A DNA stretch of 50,584 bases from positions 1 through 50,584 of the forward strand of contig NZ_AZDO01000086.1 in the NCBI RefSeq assembly GCF_001435505.1. The letters are read 5' to 3'. Below the pieces are notes generated by a model that worked only from the letters and a program-made list of their open reading frames with translations, made no database searches and was not told where the DNA came from. The position numbers and the translations under genes are program-made. Shown piece after piece: positions 8,253 to 17,585 of the stretch; the first letter of the stretch is position 1; each line of letters starts with the position of its first letter. This stretch comes from Companilactobacillus futsaii JCM 17355. Its GTDB lineage: Bacteria; Bacillota; Bacilli; Lactobacillales; Lactobacillaceae.

Positions 8253-9011
8253 TTATAAAGCATATTTTTCAATTGCTTGTGCTACGCCATCGTGATCGTT
8301 ATCGGCTACCACGACATCACTTAAATCTTTTACTTTAGAAATGGCATTCCCAACAGCGACACTGAATTTTGCAGCTCGAAACATCGGCATATCATTATCA
8401 TAGTCCCCAATAGCCATGACTTCTTTGGGACTGATTTTTAGATATTTAGTTAGTCTCTCTAGGGCATTACCTTTGTTGACATTCTTTGGAAAAATTTCTA
8501 ATTCTTTTTCACTCGTTTGAACAACAAAATAATTACTATCATATTGCTCATGTACTAGCTGCAATACTTCTGGTAGTTTATGCTTTCTAGTTTTCAATAA
8601 CACTTTGACGATACCCAATTTTGGATTTAGCATGTGCTTTTCAATCCAATCTTGATACGACTGATAAAGTGTTCCCGTATTATCGATAAATTTATAATGA
8701 ATCTTTTTATCTGTTAAAAAACGGGCAATTTCTTCACAATTTTCATTCTTTAAAGTCCGTTGATAAAGGACTTCTTGATCATAATTTTGAATAACACTCC
8801 CGCCATAACAAATCATATATTGATCCGATTCATTGATTCCTAATACTTTGGCACTGTCAATTATCCCATCGTAAGCTCTGCCTGAACAAAGCACTATATA
8901 AACTCCCTTTGATTTAGCTGCTTGAATTGCTTGAATATTTTTTTGAGAAACTTTTTGCTTGGAATTCAAGAGCGTACCATCCATATCGATTGCAATTAAT
9001 TTATAACCCAT
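8253..9011 (-). CDS. Cof-type HAD-superfamily phosphatase
   Basis: A 252-aa HAD IIB (Cof) hydrolase. Motif I is AIDMDGTLLNSK with the nucleophile Asp near residue 8, motif II is VLCSGRAYDG, the motif III lysine is in NVNKGNALERL, and motif IV is AIGDYDNDMPMFR. Such enzymes dephosphorylate sugar phosphates and related cofactors; the substrate cannot be assigned. The ATG at 9011 follows AAGGAG by eight bases, and a GTG three codons upstream is less likely. It is one of four Cof-type HAD genes in the window. Confidence 0.88.
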   Translation of the reverse strand: MGYKLIAIDMDGTLLNSKQKVSQKNIQAIQAAKSKGVYIVLCSGRAYDGIIDSAKVLGINESDQYMICYGGSVIQNYDQEVLYQRTLKNENCEEIARFLTDKKIHYKFIDNTGTLYQSYQDWIEKHMLNPKLGIVKVLLKTRKHKLPEVLQLVHEQYDSNYFVVQTSEKELEIFPKNVNKGNALERLTKYLKISPKEVMAIGDYDNDMPMFRAAKFSVAVGNAISKVKDLSDVVVADNDHDGVAQAIEKYAL

Positions 9012-9100
9012 ACATAACACTCCTTAAATTACTCTTTCTATTAAAATTGTAATCCAAAATAACGATTTTGTTATATAGAGTTAATAGACAATTGGGATTG

Positions 9101-9562
9101 TTAGATATTTTTTTCGGCATTGATGACTTCAACGACATCACTTGCACATTCGCTACCTTTATTACCAGCTTTCCCCCCAGCTCGATTCAAGGCTTGTGAC
9201 ATATCATTTGTAGTTAAAATTCCATACATAACAGGAACACGGCTGTTCAACGAAACTTGGCTAACTCCTGAAGCAGACTCAGAACATACATAGTCAAAGT
9301 GAGCCGTTTCACCTCTAACGACTGCTCCTAAAGTGATAATTCCATCTACTTGCTTACTTTCAGCTAATTTCTTGGCCATTCGAGGAATTTCAAAAGCTCC
9401 GGGAACTTTAACCACTGTGATATCTTCTGTATCAACATTTAGTTGTTCCAATTTATCCAACGCACCAGATAGTAACTTATTGGTAACTACTTCATTGAAT
9501 TTAGCGACTACGATACCAATTTTTAGTCCTTGACCATTCAAATTTCCATTAACTTGCTTCAT
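9101..9562 (-). CDS. ribH: 6,7-dimethyl-8-ribityllumazine synthase
   Basis: RibH condenses 5-amino-6-ribitylaminouracil with dihydroxybutanone phosphate, the penultimate riboflavin step. The 153-aa length is normal. Typical segments are [37 protein letters not shown], and [21 protein letters not shown], which holds the active-site His. It is the last gene of the FMN-riboswitch operon, starting one base after the ribBA stop codon. I see only a weak AT-rich hairpin downstream, so termination is unclear. Confidence 0.96.
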   Translation of the reverse strand: MKQVNGNLNGQGLKIGIVVAKFNEVVTNKLLSGALDKLEQLNVDTEDITVVKVPGAFEIPRMAKKLAESKQVDGIITLGAVVRGETAHFDYVCSESASGVSQVSLNSRVPVMYGILTTNDMSQALNRAGGKAGNKGSECASDVVEVINAEKNI

Positions 9563-9563
9563 T

Positions 9564-10766
9564 TTAATTTACCTCGTTTAATAAATGATTGAATTTTTGT
9601 TTCTTTGTTCTCAAATAATCAATGTCATTAGCATTGGGTTCAGTTTCTAAAGCTACGCGATTTACTTTTAAGCCAAACTGTTCCAATTGCTTCAATTTAT
9701 CAGGGTTATTTGTCAATAAATCGACTGATTCAACACTTAATTCTTCCAAAATCGCTAAAACAACGCGATAGTCTCTTTGGTCAGCTTTAAAGCCTAGTTT
9801 CAAGTTAGCTTCAACTGTATCTAAACCCTCATCTTGTAATTGATAAGCACGTAACTTGTTAATCAAACCGATTCCGCGACCTTCTTGATGCAAATAGATC
9901 ACAGCACCACTGCCATTCTTCTCAATTCTTTGAAGTGATTGCTCTAATTGTTCGCCACAATCACAACGTTTTGAACCTAAAATATCTCCAGTCAAACATT
10001 CAGAATGAACTCTTAATAACAAATCAGACTTGTTTTCAATTTGTCCTTTATAAATTACTAAAACCGGTTCATCTTTATAAGTAAATGACTTCAAACGGAA
10101 ATGACCAAATTTCGTTGGTAAATCAACGTCTGAGATTGCGTGTAGTACATCAAAATTCTTTAAATAGCGATAATTGATGATATCCGCAATCGTGATGAAA
10201 GTTAAATTATTTTCTTCGGCAATTTGCTTTAACTCTGGCCTTCTAGCCATACGGCCATTTTCTTTAATAACTTCACAAATATAAGCTACCGGTGTTGCTT
10301 GAGCAATTTTGGCTAGATCAACTGCTGCCTCAGTGTGACCATCTCTTTCAAGTACACCGTTATCTCTAGCAATCAAAGGAAAAATATGACCTGGATGATA
10401 AAAATCGTTGGCGTCATTTGACTGACTTAATTTTTGTATCGTCTTGGCACGGTCAAAAGCTGAAATTCCCGTCGTGGTCTCTTTACTGTCAGTACTTACG
10501 GTAAAGGCTGTTCCATAAGCATCGTGTGATTTTGTCATCGGATGTAAGTTTAATTTTTCAGCTATTGATTTTTCCATAGGAACACAAAGTAAACCACGGG
10601 CATGTTTGATCATAAAATTGACATTTTCAGGTGTAACAAAGTCAGCCAGACCAATCATATCTCCCTCTGCTTCTCTTTTTTCAGAATCGGCAACGATAAT
10701 TAATTTTCCTTGCTTTAGGTCAGCCACTGCTCGTTCAACTTTAGTAATAATTTCGTTATTTTTCAT
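9564..10766 (-). CDS. ribBA: bifunctional DHBP synthase / GTP cyclohydrolase II
   Basis: A two-domain enzyme of 400 aa that makes both riboflavin precursors. Residues 1-200 are the 3,4-dihydroxy-2-butanone-4-phosphate synthase domain ([49 protein letters not shown]). Residues 205-400 are GTP cyclohydrolase II, with zinc cysteines in [20 protein letters not shown] and the [17 protein letters not shown] motif. The acidic loop reads DSEKRE where many homologues have DDEDRE, but the key Glu and Asp remain. It overlaps the end of ribE by 11 bp. Confidence 0.95.
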   Translation of the reverse strand: MKNNEIITKVERAVADLKQGKLIIVADSEKREAEGDMIGLADFVTPENVNFMIKHARGLLCVPMEKSIAEKLNLHPMTKSHDAYGTAFTVSTDSKETTTGISAFDRAKTIQKLSQSNDANDFYHPGHIFPLIARDNGVLERDGHTEAAVDLAKIAQATPVAYICEVIKENGRMARRPELKQIAEENNLTFITIADIINYRYLKNFDVLHAISDVDLPTKFGHFRLKSFTYKDEPVLVIYKGQIENKSDLLLRVHSECLTGDILGSKRCDCGEQLEQSLQRIEKNGSGAVIYLHQEGRGIGLINKLRAYQLQDEGLDTVEANLKLGFKADQRDYRVVLAILEELSVESVDLLTNNPDKLKQLEQFGLKVNRVALETEPNANDIDYLRTKKQKFNHLLNEVN

Positions 10767-11355
10767 TTTGATTGCCCCGTTTCAAATCTTTATAGATGTA
10801 TTTTCCTAAAATATCAGTTTCCAAATTAACTGTTTGATTGACTTTTAATGAGCCTAAGATAGTTTCATCTTGGGTATAAGGGATGATCCCCACTTGAAAA
10901 GTATCCTCAGTTACTGCAATCAAGGTCAAACTCACTCCGTCAATTGCAATAGAACCTTTCTCAACTATGTAAGGATTATATTTTTTGGGAATTGAAAATG
11001 TTAATAATACTGAATTCTTGGTCACTTGTTTTGACAATAATTTACCAATTGTATCAACATGTCCTAAAACAAAATGGCCACCAATTTCAGAGTTTGGTCT
11101 CAATGCTGGTTCTAAATTAACTCTCGTTCCAACTGACATTTCAATTAAATTAGTCCGTTTAATAGTTTCTGGCATAACCTCAACTTGAAATTGGTCTTTT
11201 TGAAAATCAATCACCGTCAAACAAATTCCGTTGATAGCAATACTGTCACCTAAACTTAGATTTCCTAAACTGTGATTAATAGTTAAACGATAATTGTCAT
11301 TTGCTTGATTTATACCAGCAATCGTACCAATATTTTTAATAATTCCTGTAAACAT
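10756..11355 (-). CDS. ribE: riboflavin synthase alpha subunit
   Basis: RibE dismutates two molecules of ribityllumazine to riboflavin. Its about 199 residues form two similar barrels: MFTGIIKNIGTI...ESIAINGICLTV-like in the first, and GHFVLGHVDTIGKL...GSIAIDGVSLTLI in the second. The ATG at 11355 follows GGAGG by eight bases; a longer reading starting five codons upstream is not needed. Its ATG overlaps the ribD stop codon as TAATG, which points to translational coupling. Confidence 0.95.
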   Translation of the reverse strand: MFTGIIKNIGTIAGINQANDNYRLTINHSLGNLSLGDSIAINGICLTVIDFQKDQFQVEVMPETIKRTNLIEMSVGTRVNLEPALRPNSEIGGHFVLGHVDTIGKLLSKQVTKNSVLLTFSIPKKYNPYIVEKGSIAIDGVSLTLIAVTEDTFQVGIIPYTQDETILGSLKVNQTVNLETDILGKYIYKDLKRGNQNEK

Positions 11356-12386
11356 TAGTCTTTCCTCCACGTTGTTATTTTCAAATTATCAGCCAATTTT
11401 TCTACAGTCAGTTCATCAAAATTAACAGGAGCAAAGTCGACACCCCAAACCGCCGGTAAACCAAAACCGTAAATTTTATTTGCTAAATAAATTACTAATT
11501 TTTTTACCAGACCAGCAGATAAAAACTTAGCTTGTAAGAAACTTCCACCTTCTACTAGAACTGCTTGAATCTTTTGAGTGGTCAAATAATTCAAAATACT
11601 GTCTGGCGTCCATTTGCCGACAATTACTTGAACATTTTCTGGTAGAGTCCGGTGATTCGTTGTTTCACTGAAAAACCAAATCGGTTCATCAGTTTGAAAA
11701 ATCTTTAAATCCAAGGATATTTGATTAATATCTCTAACAACTACCGCCCTGATTGGTGGAAAAGACATTTTTCTATCTCTGACAGTCAAAGATGGATCGT
11801 CGACTTTCAAGGTATTCTCCCCAATCAAGATGACTTGTTGTTGACTACGTAATTGTTGAGAATCTTCAAAAGCGGCTTGATTAGATACGATTGATCGTCG
11901 GTCTTTATTTTTATTAATCTTACCGTCCAAAGTCATTGCATACTTAACAGTAACCAGTGGTTGATTATTCTCATAAAAATAATTGTATGAACGGTTTAAT
12001 TTGGAATTAATCGACTGTTCTTCAACTACCACTCCGTGATCTCGTAAGTATTTAACACCCTTACCACTTACTAGCGGATTAGGATCAATTTGACCGATAA
12101 CGACTTTTTTTACACCTAACTGAACTATTTTTTGTACACAAGGTGGTGTTTTACCAAAGTGGGAACAAGGTTCTAAAGTAACGTACAATGTCGCATTTTT
12201 GGCATCATCGATATCCTTTAAAGACTTGAAGGCATTGATTTCAGCATGTTCATGTCCAAAAGTTGCGTGATGTCCTTGACCTAAAACTTGACTATCTTTT
12301 ACTATCACCGCACCAACTTGCGGATTAGTCCAAGTATCTTTTCCTTTCTTTGCTTCCTCAAAAGCTAATTTCATAAATCTATCCAA
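11355..12386 (-). CDS. ribD: riboflavin biosynthesis deaminase/reductase
   Basis: A bifunctional enzyme of 343 aa. The N-terminal zinc deaminase domain has GHEHAEINAF (His and Glu) and TLYVTLEPCSHFGKTPPC (two zinc Cys). The reductase domain begins near residue 145 (VTVKYAMTLDGKINK) and contains VLVEGGSFLQAKFL near 272-285. The predicted start is TTG, with GGGGTG about eight bases upstream. It gives the family's usual MD-x-x-MKLA N-terminus; the ATG four codons later would shorten it. It is the first gene of the rib operon, directly after the riboswitch terminator. Confidence 0.93.
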   Translation of the reverse strand: MDRFMKLAFEEAKKGKDTWTNPQVGAVIVKDSQVLGQGHHATFGHEHAEINAFKSLKDIDDAKNATLYVTLEPCSHFGKTPPCVQKIVQLGVKKVVIGQIDPNPLVSGKGVKYLRDHGVVVEEQSINSKLNRSYNYFYENNQPLVTVKYAMTLDGKINKNKDRRSIVSNQAAFEDSQQLRSQQQVILIGENTLKVDDPSLTVRDRKMSFPPIRAVVVRDINQISLDLKIFQTDEPIWFFSETTNHRTLPENVQVIVGKWTPDSILNYLTTQKIQAVLVEGGSFLQAKFLSAGLVKKLVIYLANKIYGFGLPAVWGVDFAPVNFDELTVEKLADNLKITTWRKD

Positions 12387-12400
12387 ATCCTATTCACCCC

Positions 12401-12438
12401 ACAAAAAAAGACCTCACATAAAAATATGCGGGGCCTAA
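12401..12438 (-). terminator. Riboswitch-controlled attenuator terminator of the rib operon
   Basis: On the minus strand, GGCCCCGCATA pairs with TATGTGAGGTC, with one mismatch and two G-U pairs, followed by TTTTTTT. It lies between the FMN aptamer and the ribD start, so FMN binding should favour it and stop transcription. Confidence 0.8.
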
Positions 12439-12509
12439 GATAAGCTAAATAAGATTTCATACGAGAGCGACTCAAATAAGCCTACTAAGAGCATGAAATA
12501 ATTATCTCT

Positions 12510-12641
12510 TTTTTCTTCTACCATCCAGACTATACTGTCGGTCCCGGATTCTCACCAGGTCCACCACTTGCGTGGGTCACGGACTTCAATTTCCTTGAAT
12601 TGTCACCGTCGGTCGGGAATTACACCCTGCCCCGAAGAAAT
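12510..12641 (-). promoter_or_regulatory. FMN riboswitch (RFN element)
   Basis: The minus strand carries the conserved RFN segments in order: TTCTTCGGGGCAGGGTG, then AATTCCCGACCGACGGT, the variable stem, GTCCGTGACCC, CCTGGTGAGAATCCGGGACC, and GACAGTATAGTCTGGATGG. The terminal P1 strands are at about 12636 and 12515. A terminator follows at 12401-12438 and ribD starts at 12386, so regulation by premature termination is expected. Confidence 0.96.
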
Positions 12642-12662
12642 CTATTCAGTTTTCAATTAAAA

Positions 12663-12691
12663 ATACTACAACACAAAAATATTTTTGACAA
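12663..12691 (-). promoter_or_regulatory. Predicted rib operon promoter
   Basis: Minus-strand -35 TTGTCA (12686-12691), 17-bp spacer, -10 TAGTAT (12663-12668), just upstream of the riboswitch. Confidence 0.6.
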
Positions 12692-12705
12692 GTTCAATTT
12701 ATTTA

Positions 12706-13419
12706 TTATGTGCGAGCGATAAAATCCTTAAAAAGTTGTAATTGCTGAGAATCATGTTGCCAGAGATTTTCTGGATGCCATTGAACAGCTTGAACAGTTG
12801 CATCATCATTTTCAATTTCTTCAATCACGCCATCAGTCGCTTTAGAGACAACTCTCAATCCTTCAGGAACATTTTTAATTGCTTGATGATGTCTAGAATT
12901 GACAAAGACATTATCCCCAATCGACTTAAATAATTTAGAATCATGATTGACTGAAACAAAGTGAGTTGGTTGGTCGCCAGGTGATTGCTGATGATGCTTT
13001 AATAATTTCCCTGGATATTGACTTGATAAATCTTGATAGACTGAACCACCCAATGCTACGTCGATAACTTGGGCTCCTCGACAGATTCCTAAAATAGGGA
13101 TTTTCTTAGCGACTGCAGTTCTAGCTAAAGCAATTTCAAATAAATCCCTAGTTCGATTAGTCACGCCAAGATTAGGTATCGGTTCCTCGCCCATAAAAAT
13201 CGGATCAATATCAGGACCACCAGGAAAGATAATCCCATCTAATCGAGCAATTAATCCATTAACCTCTTCTTTAGGAAGTGATGGTAAACTAACTGGAATG
13301 CCACCAGCAGCGATAACCCCATTAACGAGTGGACGTGGTACAAAATCCATTAATTTTTGATTGATCACGTCGGTAGCACCTAAAAAAATGTCTGCGGTAA
13401 TTCCAATTACTTTACTCAT
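12706..13419 (-). CDS. gamma-glutamyl-gamma-aminobutyrate hydrolase family protein (peptidase C26)
   Basis: A class I glutamine-amidotransferase-like hydrolase of 237 aa, related to PuuD. The nucleophile Cys113 is in GICRGAQ, the PGGPDIDP loop is near 66-73, and the triad His and Glu are in WHPENLW near the C-terminus. Family members cleave gamma-glutamyl amide bonds; the actual substrate is not known here. The ATG at 13419 follows AAGGAG by nine bases. There is no obvious terminator between it and the rib promoter, so some read-through into the FMN riboswitch is possible. Confidence 0.85.
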   Translation of the reverse strand: MSKVIGITADIFLGATDVINQKLMDFVPRPLVNGVIAAGGIPVSLPSLPKEEVNGLIARLDGIIFPGGPDIDPIFMGEEPIPNLGVTNRTRDLFEIALARTAVAKKIPILGICRGAQVIDVALGGSVYQDLSSQYPGKLLKHHQQSPGDQPTHFVSVNHDSKLFKSIGDNVFVNSRHHQAIKNVPEGLRVVSKATDGVIEEIENDDATVQAVQWHPENLWQHDSQQLQLFKDFIART

Positions 13420-13606
13420 GAGCAATCGCTCCTTTTCCAATTTTATTTAAGATTAGCACTCTATTTTAATCTGTCAAACTATTTATTAATAATATTAAAT
13501 ATTTTCTAATTATAATTCAAGTATCTATCCTTTATAACGAGTAAACCATAACCTTTTTTAAAGAATCGTAAGGCTTTAGCAAATTCTAATTTTTATTTAA
13601 TAAATA

Positions 13607-13675
13607 CAAAAAAGGATTTATTTCAGTCAAAATAATGTCTGATTTACATCATTTTCGAGAAACAAATCCTTAGTT
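13607..13675 (-). terminator. Terminator after the second antiterminator gene
   Basis: On the minus strand, AAGGATTTGTTTC pairs with a matching AAATAAATCCTT arm, with a nested AAAATGATGT/ACATTATTTT stem, and ends in TTTTTT. Confidence 0.7.
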
Positions 13676-13685
13676 TATTAGAATT

Positions 13686-14546
13686 TTACTTATTTTGATT
13701 TAAACCATCTTCTTGCGTGATTCGCTGAATATGGATAATAAAATATAACAATTCTTTACTGCTTAATTCTACCCCCATTGCTTGTTTAATCTCGTAAGAT
13801 ATCTGTTTAGCAATACTCGTCGAACCAGGATAATCTCGTTCCATTTCTAACTCGATTTTCTTATCGAAATTAGTATCTTGAGATTTATTTTTCAATCTCT
13901 GTGATAAGTACTGCAAATGAACCATGAAACGATCATAGTAATTACTATTACTTTTAGTTCGAAAAATATTATTTTTTATCATTATTTGTTTAATGAGTTT
14001 ATTAAAATCGACTTTCACTTTATCGTTATGCTTAGGAATCTTTTTATCGGTTTTAGCATTGATAAAATGTAACGCTATATTCTTAATTTCTGAATCTGGC
14101 AAATGAATATTCAAATTGTAATTTATGATATTCAATCCCTTACTAGCTATCAAATATTCGTCCAGATAATTATCACTCATATCGGGAATATGGCTTTCCT
14201 TATATTGGCCACTATTGTAACGCTGGTACGCTCCAAAAATATGATCACTGAGCGTTATATAAATGTAATCCATAACCGAATAATTAAATTTTTTCTTGGC
14301 ATAATCGACTATTTCATACGTAGTCGTTACCACATCAATCGGAATATCTTTTAGTAAAAAATATAAATCCTTTTGCGATTCCTCAGAATCTAAATAAAAA
14401 ATCCTTTCTATTTTAGAACTATCTAGAAAGGATTTTTTAGATTTATTGAAGGCTATCCCTTTACCTTTAACTATCGCATGTTGGTCATCCCCCAAATTAA
14501 CGACAGCTGTGTTGTTGTTAAATACTTGTTCAATCAGTAATCGCAT
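13686..14546 (-). CDS. BglG/LicT-family transcription antiterminator (second copy)
   Basis: A 286-aa RNA-binding antiterminator. Residues 1-57 are the CAT RNA-binding domain (EQVFNNNTAVVNLGDDQHAIVKGKGIAF in part), followed by two PRD domains. The four regulatory histidines are recognisable in SDHIFGAYQR, IALHFINAK, FMVHLQYL and FIIHIQRI. It is clearly paralogous to the LacT-like protein at 19695-20546. GGAGGGG precedes the ATG. It is the last gene of the short operon IIA-HAD-antiterminator, whose leader (15921-16015) contains a RAT matching the other operon. It therefore probably regulates its own operon and perhaps both. Confidence 0.88.
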   Translation of the reverse strand: MRLLIEQVFNNNTAVVNLGDDQHAIVKGKGIAFNKSKKSFLDSSKIERIFYLDSEESQKDLYFLLKDIPIDVVTTTYEIVDYAKKKFNYSVMDYIYITLSDHIFGAYQRYNSGQYKESHIPDMSDNYLDEYLIASKGLNIINYNLNIHLPDSEIKNIALHFINAKTDKKIPKHNDKVKVDFNKLIKQIMIKNNIFRTKSNSNYYDRFMVHLQYLSQRLKNKSQDTNFDKKIELEMERDYPGSTSIAKQISYEIKQAMGVELSSKELLYFIIHIQRITQEDGLNQNK

Positions 14547-14645
14547 AATCCCCTCCTCATAATTTTAATTATTAAAGTAGTTCCAGGCATTTGCGGTCAA
14601 ATCAAGCAAAATAGTGAAAGCGCATGCCAAAAAGTGATTATATTT

Positions 14646-15458
14646 TTACAAGGCAAATTTCTCAATTGCCAAACCGACGCCACTGTGGTTATTATCGGCG
14701 GTTACAAAATCAGCAGCTTCCTTTACTTGTGGCATCCCATTTTCCATAGCAATTCCTTTACCGACGATTTTTAACATGGGAATGTCATTGTCACGATCCC
14801 CCATTGCCATTACTTCAGAGAGATCTAAATTTAAGTTCTTTGTTAAAATTTTAATAGCATTGCCTTTGTTAACGTCTTTAGGGAAAATCTCTAAGAAACC
14901 AACGCCAGTTCTGACTACAAAATAATCTTTAGCAAATTTCTCGTTAACCATTGGTGTGATAGCATCTAATTTCTTTTCATCACCATTGATGATTGCCTTA
15001 GTGATTTCAAAATTATCTGGTAAATCTTCTGGTTCTCGAACAAATAGACCATTATCATTTTCGTAGGCTTGCATAATAGTGTATTTATCAAACCAATCAC
15101 TTTGACTAGTGTAAGTCTTGCCTTGGTTGTCAACGACGTTATAATGTAGATTATTTTCTTTAATGAAATTTACAAATTCACGATAAAAATCATTACTCAT
15201 CATCCGTTGATAAATGATTTTACCCTCTAGATTTTCAATAATTGCACCACCATTAGTGATCATATATTGATTTTCGCCATCAATATCCAATTCTTTAGCA
15301 TAATCTACCACCGCATTGTGAGTTCTCCCCGAGCACAAAACAACTTTTATTCCTTTAGAAAGAGCTTTTTGAATCATCTCTTTATTCTTATCTGATATCG
15401 TCTTTTGAGAAGTTAAAAGCGTATCATCCATGTCTAATGCAATTAATTTGTAAGTCAT
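14646..15458 (-). CDS. Cof-type HAD-superfamily phosphatase
   Basis: A 270-aa HAD IIB hydrolase with motif I ALDMDDTLLTSQK, motif II VVLCSGRTHNAV, the motif III lysine in DVNKGNAIKIL and motif IV AMGDRDNDIPML. The ATG at 15458 has AGGAGG six bases upstream; an adjoining GTG is the alternative. It lies between PTS IIA and the antiterminator in a lac-type operon, so dephosphorylation of a sugar phosphate is the natural guess, but the substrate is not determined. It is most similar to the HAD at 20767-21585. Confidence 0.88.
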   Translation of the reverse strand: MTYKLIALDMDDTLLTSQKTISDKNKEMIQKALSKGIKVVLCSGRTHNAVVDYAKELDIDGENQYMITNGGAIIENLEGKIIYQRMMSNDFYREFVNFIKENNLHYNVVDNQGKTYTSQSDWFDKYTIMQAYENDNGLFVREPEDLPDNFEITKAIINGDEKKLDAITPMVNEKFAKDYFVVRTGVGFLEIFPKDVNKGNAIKILTKNLNLDLSEVMAMGDRDNDIPMLKIVGKGIAMENGMPQVKEAADFVTADNNHSGVGLAIEKFAL

Positions 15459-15542
15459 CACAATCCTCCTATTTATTTACTTCTATTGTAATAGAAAAAA
15501 GAACCTTGAGACTTTTTATTATCTCAAGATTCTAAATAGTTA

Positions 15543-15890
15543 TTAATTCATTCCTAGCTTCTCTTCAATCTTGTTGATACGTTCATACTCATCTATGAAA
15601 AATTTGCATTGATCCATTAGCATCATCGTATTCATTAAAGTATCTTGACCATGCACCATAATAAATGTTACATCCATATCCATACCGCCAGCTTCATTTG
15701 CCAATAATTTAGTTTGCTCATTATGAGCGTCTACAATAGACTTATTGGCTTCCTCAACTAATTCTTTAGCTTCTTTAATTTTTCCTTCACGCGCATTATC
15801 TAGTGCCTTTATTAAGGCAGTCTTTGCATCTCCTGCATATGCTACGATTGCAAAACCCGTCATTGATATTTCTTCCTTTGTAACTGCCAT
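15543..15890 (-). CDS. PTS lactose/cellobiose-family EIIA (second copy)
   Basis: A 115-aa IIA protein nearly identical to the LacF-like protein at 19332-19682, differing at scattered positions and at the C-terminus. The phosphorylated histidine is in MVHGQDTLM (His80), with Asp83 as the likely metal ligand in the trimer. GAGG precedes the ATG by seven bases. It is the first gene of a RAT-controlled operon that contains no IIB or IIC, so it must use the membrane component of another system, most simply LacE. Confidence 0.9.
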   Translation of the reverse strand: MAVTKEEISMTGFAIVAYAGDAKTALIKALDNAREGKIKEAKELVEEANKSIVDAHNEQTKLLANEAGGMDMDVTFIMVHGQDTLMNTMMLMDQCKFFIDEYERINKIEEKLGMN

Positions 15891-15920
15891 TTCTCTTACC
15901 TCGATTGTTTATTTTTTAAA

Positions 15921-15994
15921 ATAAAAAACGAAATTACAAATAATGGTAGGAAAAGTGTTTATTGCAATTCTCCAATCATCATTTAGTAATTTCG
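15921..15994 (-). terminator. Leader terminator overlapping RAT 2
   Basis: On the minus strand, CGAAATTACTAAATGATG pairs with CATTATTTGTAATTTCG and is followed by TTTTTTAT. Its 5' arm overlaps the 3' end of the RAT at 15989-16015, so the two structures exclude each other. Confidence 0.8.
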
Positions 15995-16015
15995 CCTAAT
16001 TTAATAGTAACAACT
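15989..16015 (-). promoter_or_regulatory. RAT 2, ribonucleic antiterminator target
   Basis: The minus strand shows GTTGTTACTATTAAATTAG followed by GCGAAATT, a partial palindrome of the LicT/LacT target type. Its core matches RAT 1 (20641-20667) exactly. Confidence 0.8.
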
Positions 16016-16043
16016 TACTAATCACTATTTCTTTATATAAATA

Positions 16044-16080
16044 AGTATATACTTTTAATCCTCAATTGTAAACGATTACA
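16044..16080 (-). promoter_or_regulatory. Promoter with cre site for the IIA-HAD-antiterminator operon
   Basis: A cre site, TGTAAACGATTACA on the plus strand (16067-16080), contains the minus-strand -35 TTTACA (16067-16072). A 17-bp spacer and -10 TATACT (16044-16049) follow. CcpA bound here should block the -35 region. Confidence 0.75.
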
Positions 16081-16091
16081 TATATTTAACA

Positions 16092-16124
16092 AAAAAAGAT
16101 TGAAATTCTTCATTCCAATCTTTC
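16092..16124 (-). terminator. Terminator after lacG
   Basis: Minus-strand hairpin AAAGATTGGAATGAAG...TTTCAATCTTT followed by TTTTT, 11 bases after the lacG stop. Confidence 0.75.
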
Positions 16125-16134
16125 TAATTATTTT

Positions 16135-17559
16135 TTAGTCAGAGATTACGTGTGTTTCACTTAGTTTTTTAAACCAATATGCGCTCTTCTTGATATATCT
16201 CTTTTGAGTAGGAAAATCTACAAAGAATAAACCATAACGCTTGCTGTAACCATTTGTCCATGAGAACTGATCTTGCAATGACCAAATGAAGTATCCTTTA
16301 ACATTAGCACCTTCATTAATAGCATCAGCAATTGCACCGATATACTTCTTCAAGTAATCAATTCTCTTAGGATCATCAATTACAGTATCATCTGTGGCAT
16401 TTTCAGGTAATGATTCCTTCAAACCAATACCATTTTCTGTGATATAAATAGCAGGAACCAAAGGATAATCGTTATGAATACGCATTAAAATATCATGCAT
16501 CCCCTTTGGATAGATTGACCAATCCCAATCAGTAGTCTCAATACCATCAGGTTTCTTCTCTTCACCGATACCATGAAGTCTGGCAACTGAAGTACCTTTA
16601 GCACCAGTCCCATTGTGGATGGTCTCTGAAGCACCATTATATTCGCGAATCCACTTACTGAAGTAATTATTTACACCGACAAAATCGAGTTGATGAGCAG
16701 CCTTACTCAATTCTGCTAATTCTTCATCAGTGTACTTAAACATTGGTTGATTGTTAGCATCCAAAATTTCTTTTACCAACGATAAAGTTTCTTTGTGATA
16801 TTCACCAGCTAGAGTCCCGTCCAAATATAATCTATTCTCTAAGGCATCTTGCAGAGCGGCAGCATGCTTATCTCCTGGAGTATCGCTGTATGGATAAACA
16901 GTTTGCAAAGCATGAACAATTCCAATTTCTCCACCGAGATTCATTGATTTATATAAATTAACTATCTTAGCATGTGCAACCATTTGATTATGTTCAGCTT
17001 GGAAAGTCTTATCAAAACGACCGCTTTCTGCTGGTGGAAATGTGCCACTAGTATATTGTTGAACTGCCATAGAAGTTGGTTCATTAATTGTAATCCAATA
17101 TTTAACTTCTTTAAATTCATTAAAGCAGAACTTAGCATATTCAACGAAATCATCAAGCATTTCTTGACTTAACCAATCACCTTCATTATGTAATCTTTCA
17201 GGTGTATCAAAATGATGCAGTGTAACAAAAGGTATGACATTATGTTTAGCACAAGAGGCAAACAAACGATGGTAATAATCAACTCCTCGTTGTTCAACTT
17301 TTCCGGCACCATCAGGGAAAATTCTTGACCATGCAATCGATACACGAATTGCTTGTACTCCAAATTTTTCTGATAATGTTAAATCCTCATCATAACGATG
17401 GTAAAAATCAGCAGCAGGATCCGGACTGAAACGACCTTGTTTTTCAAGAAAGTCATCCCATAAAACTCTTCCTTTTCCATCTTCTTTAGTAGCACCCTCA
17501 ACTTGGTAAGCGGCACTGGCACCACCCATTAGAAAATCTTTTGGTAATGTCTTACTCAT
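16135..17559 (-). CDS. lacG: 6-phospho-beta-galactosidase (GH1)
   Basis: LacG hydrolyses lactose 6-phosphate or other phospho-beta-galactosides taken up by the PTS. The 474-aa protein has the GH1 acid/base Glu in TINEPTS and the nucleophile Glu in ITENGIG. The phosphate-site segment [12 protein letters not shown] carries Ser, Trp, Lys and Tyr. The Trp after Ser is the residue that distinguishes 6-phospho-galactosidases from 6-phospho-glucosidases, which have Ala there, as in the two GH1 genes at 33-36 kb. The ATG at 17559 has GGAGG nine bases upstream. It follows lacE by 26 bp as the last gene of lacT-lacF-lacE-lacG. Confidence 0.92.
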   Translation of the reverse strand: MSKTLPKDFLMGGASAAYQVEGATKEDGKGRVLWDDFLEKQGRFSPDPAADFYHRYDEDLTLSEKFGVQAIRVSIAWSRIFPDGAGKVEQRGVDYYHRLFASCAKHNVIPFVTLHHFDTPERLHNEGDWLSQEMLDDFVEYAKFCFNEFKEVKYWITINEPTSMAVQQYTSGTFPPAESGRFDKTFQAEHNQMVAHAKIVNLYKSMNLGGEIGIVHALQTVYPYSDTPGDKHAAALQDALENRLYLDGTLAGEYHKETLSLVKEILDANNQPMFKYTDEELAELSKAAHQLDFVGVNNYFSKWIREYNGASETIHNGTGAKGTSVARLHGIGEEKKPDGIETTDWDWSIYPKGMHDILMRIHNDYPLVPAIYITENGIGLKESLPENATDDTVIDDPKRIDYLKKYIGAIADAINEGANVKGYFIWSLQDQFSWTNGYSKRYGLFFVDFPTQKRYIKKSAYWFKKLSETHVISD

Positions 17560-17585
17560 AGAATATATCCTCCTCAAAAGTTAAA

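Noticed and set aside
9564-10766. Altered acidic loop (DSEKRE) in the DHBP synthase domain as a possible loss of function
   Set aside because: The remaining Glu and Asp residues and all other motifs are intact, and the loop varies among lactobacilli as far as I recall.
12706-13419. Whether the class I amidotransferase-like gene belongs to the riboflavin operon
   Set aside because: A separate promoter and the FMN riboswitch lie between it and ribD, and the family has no known riboflavin role.
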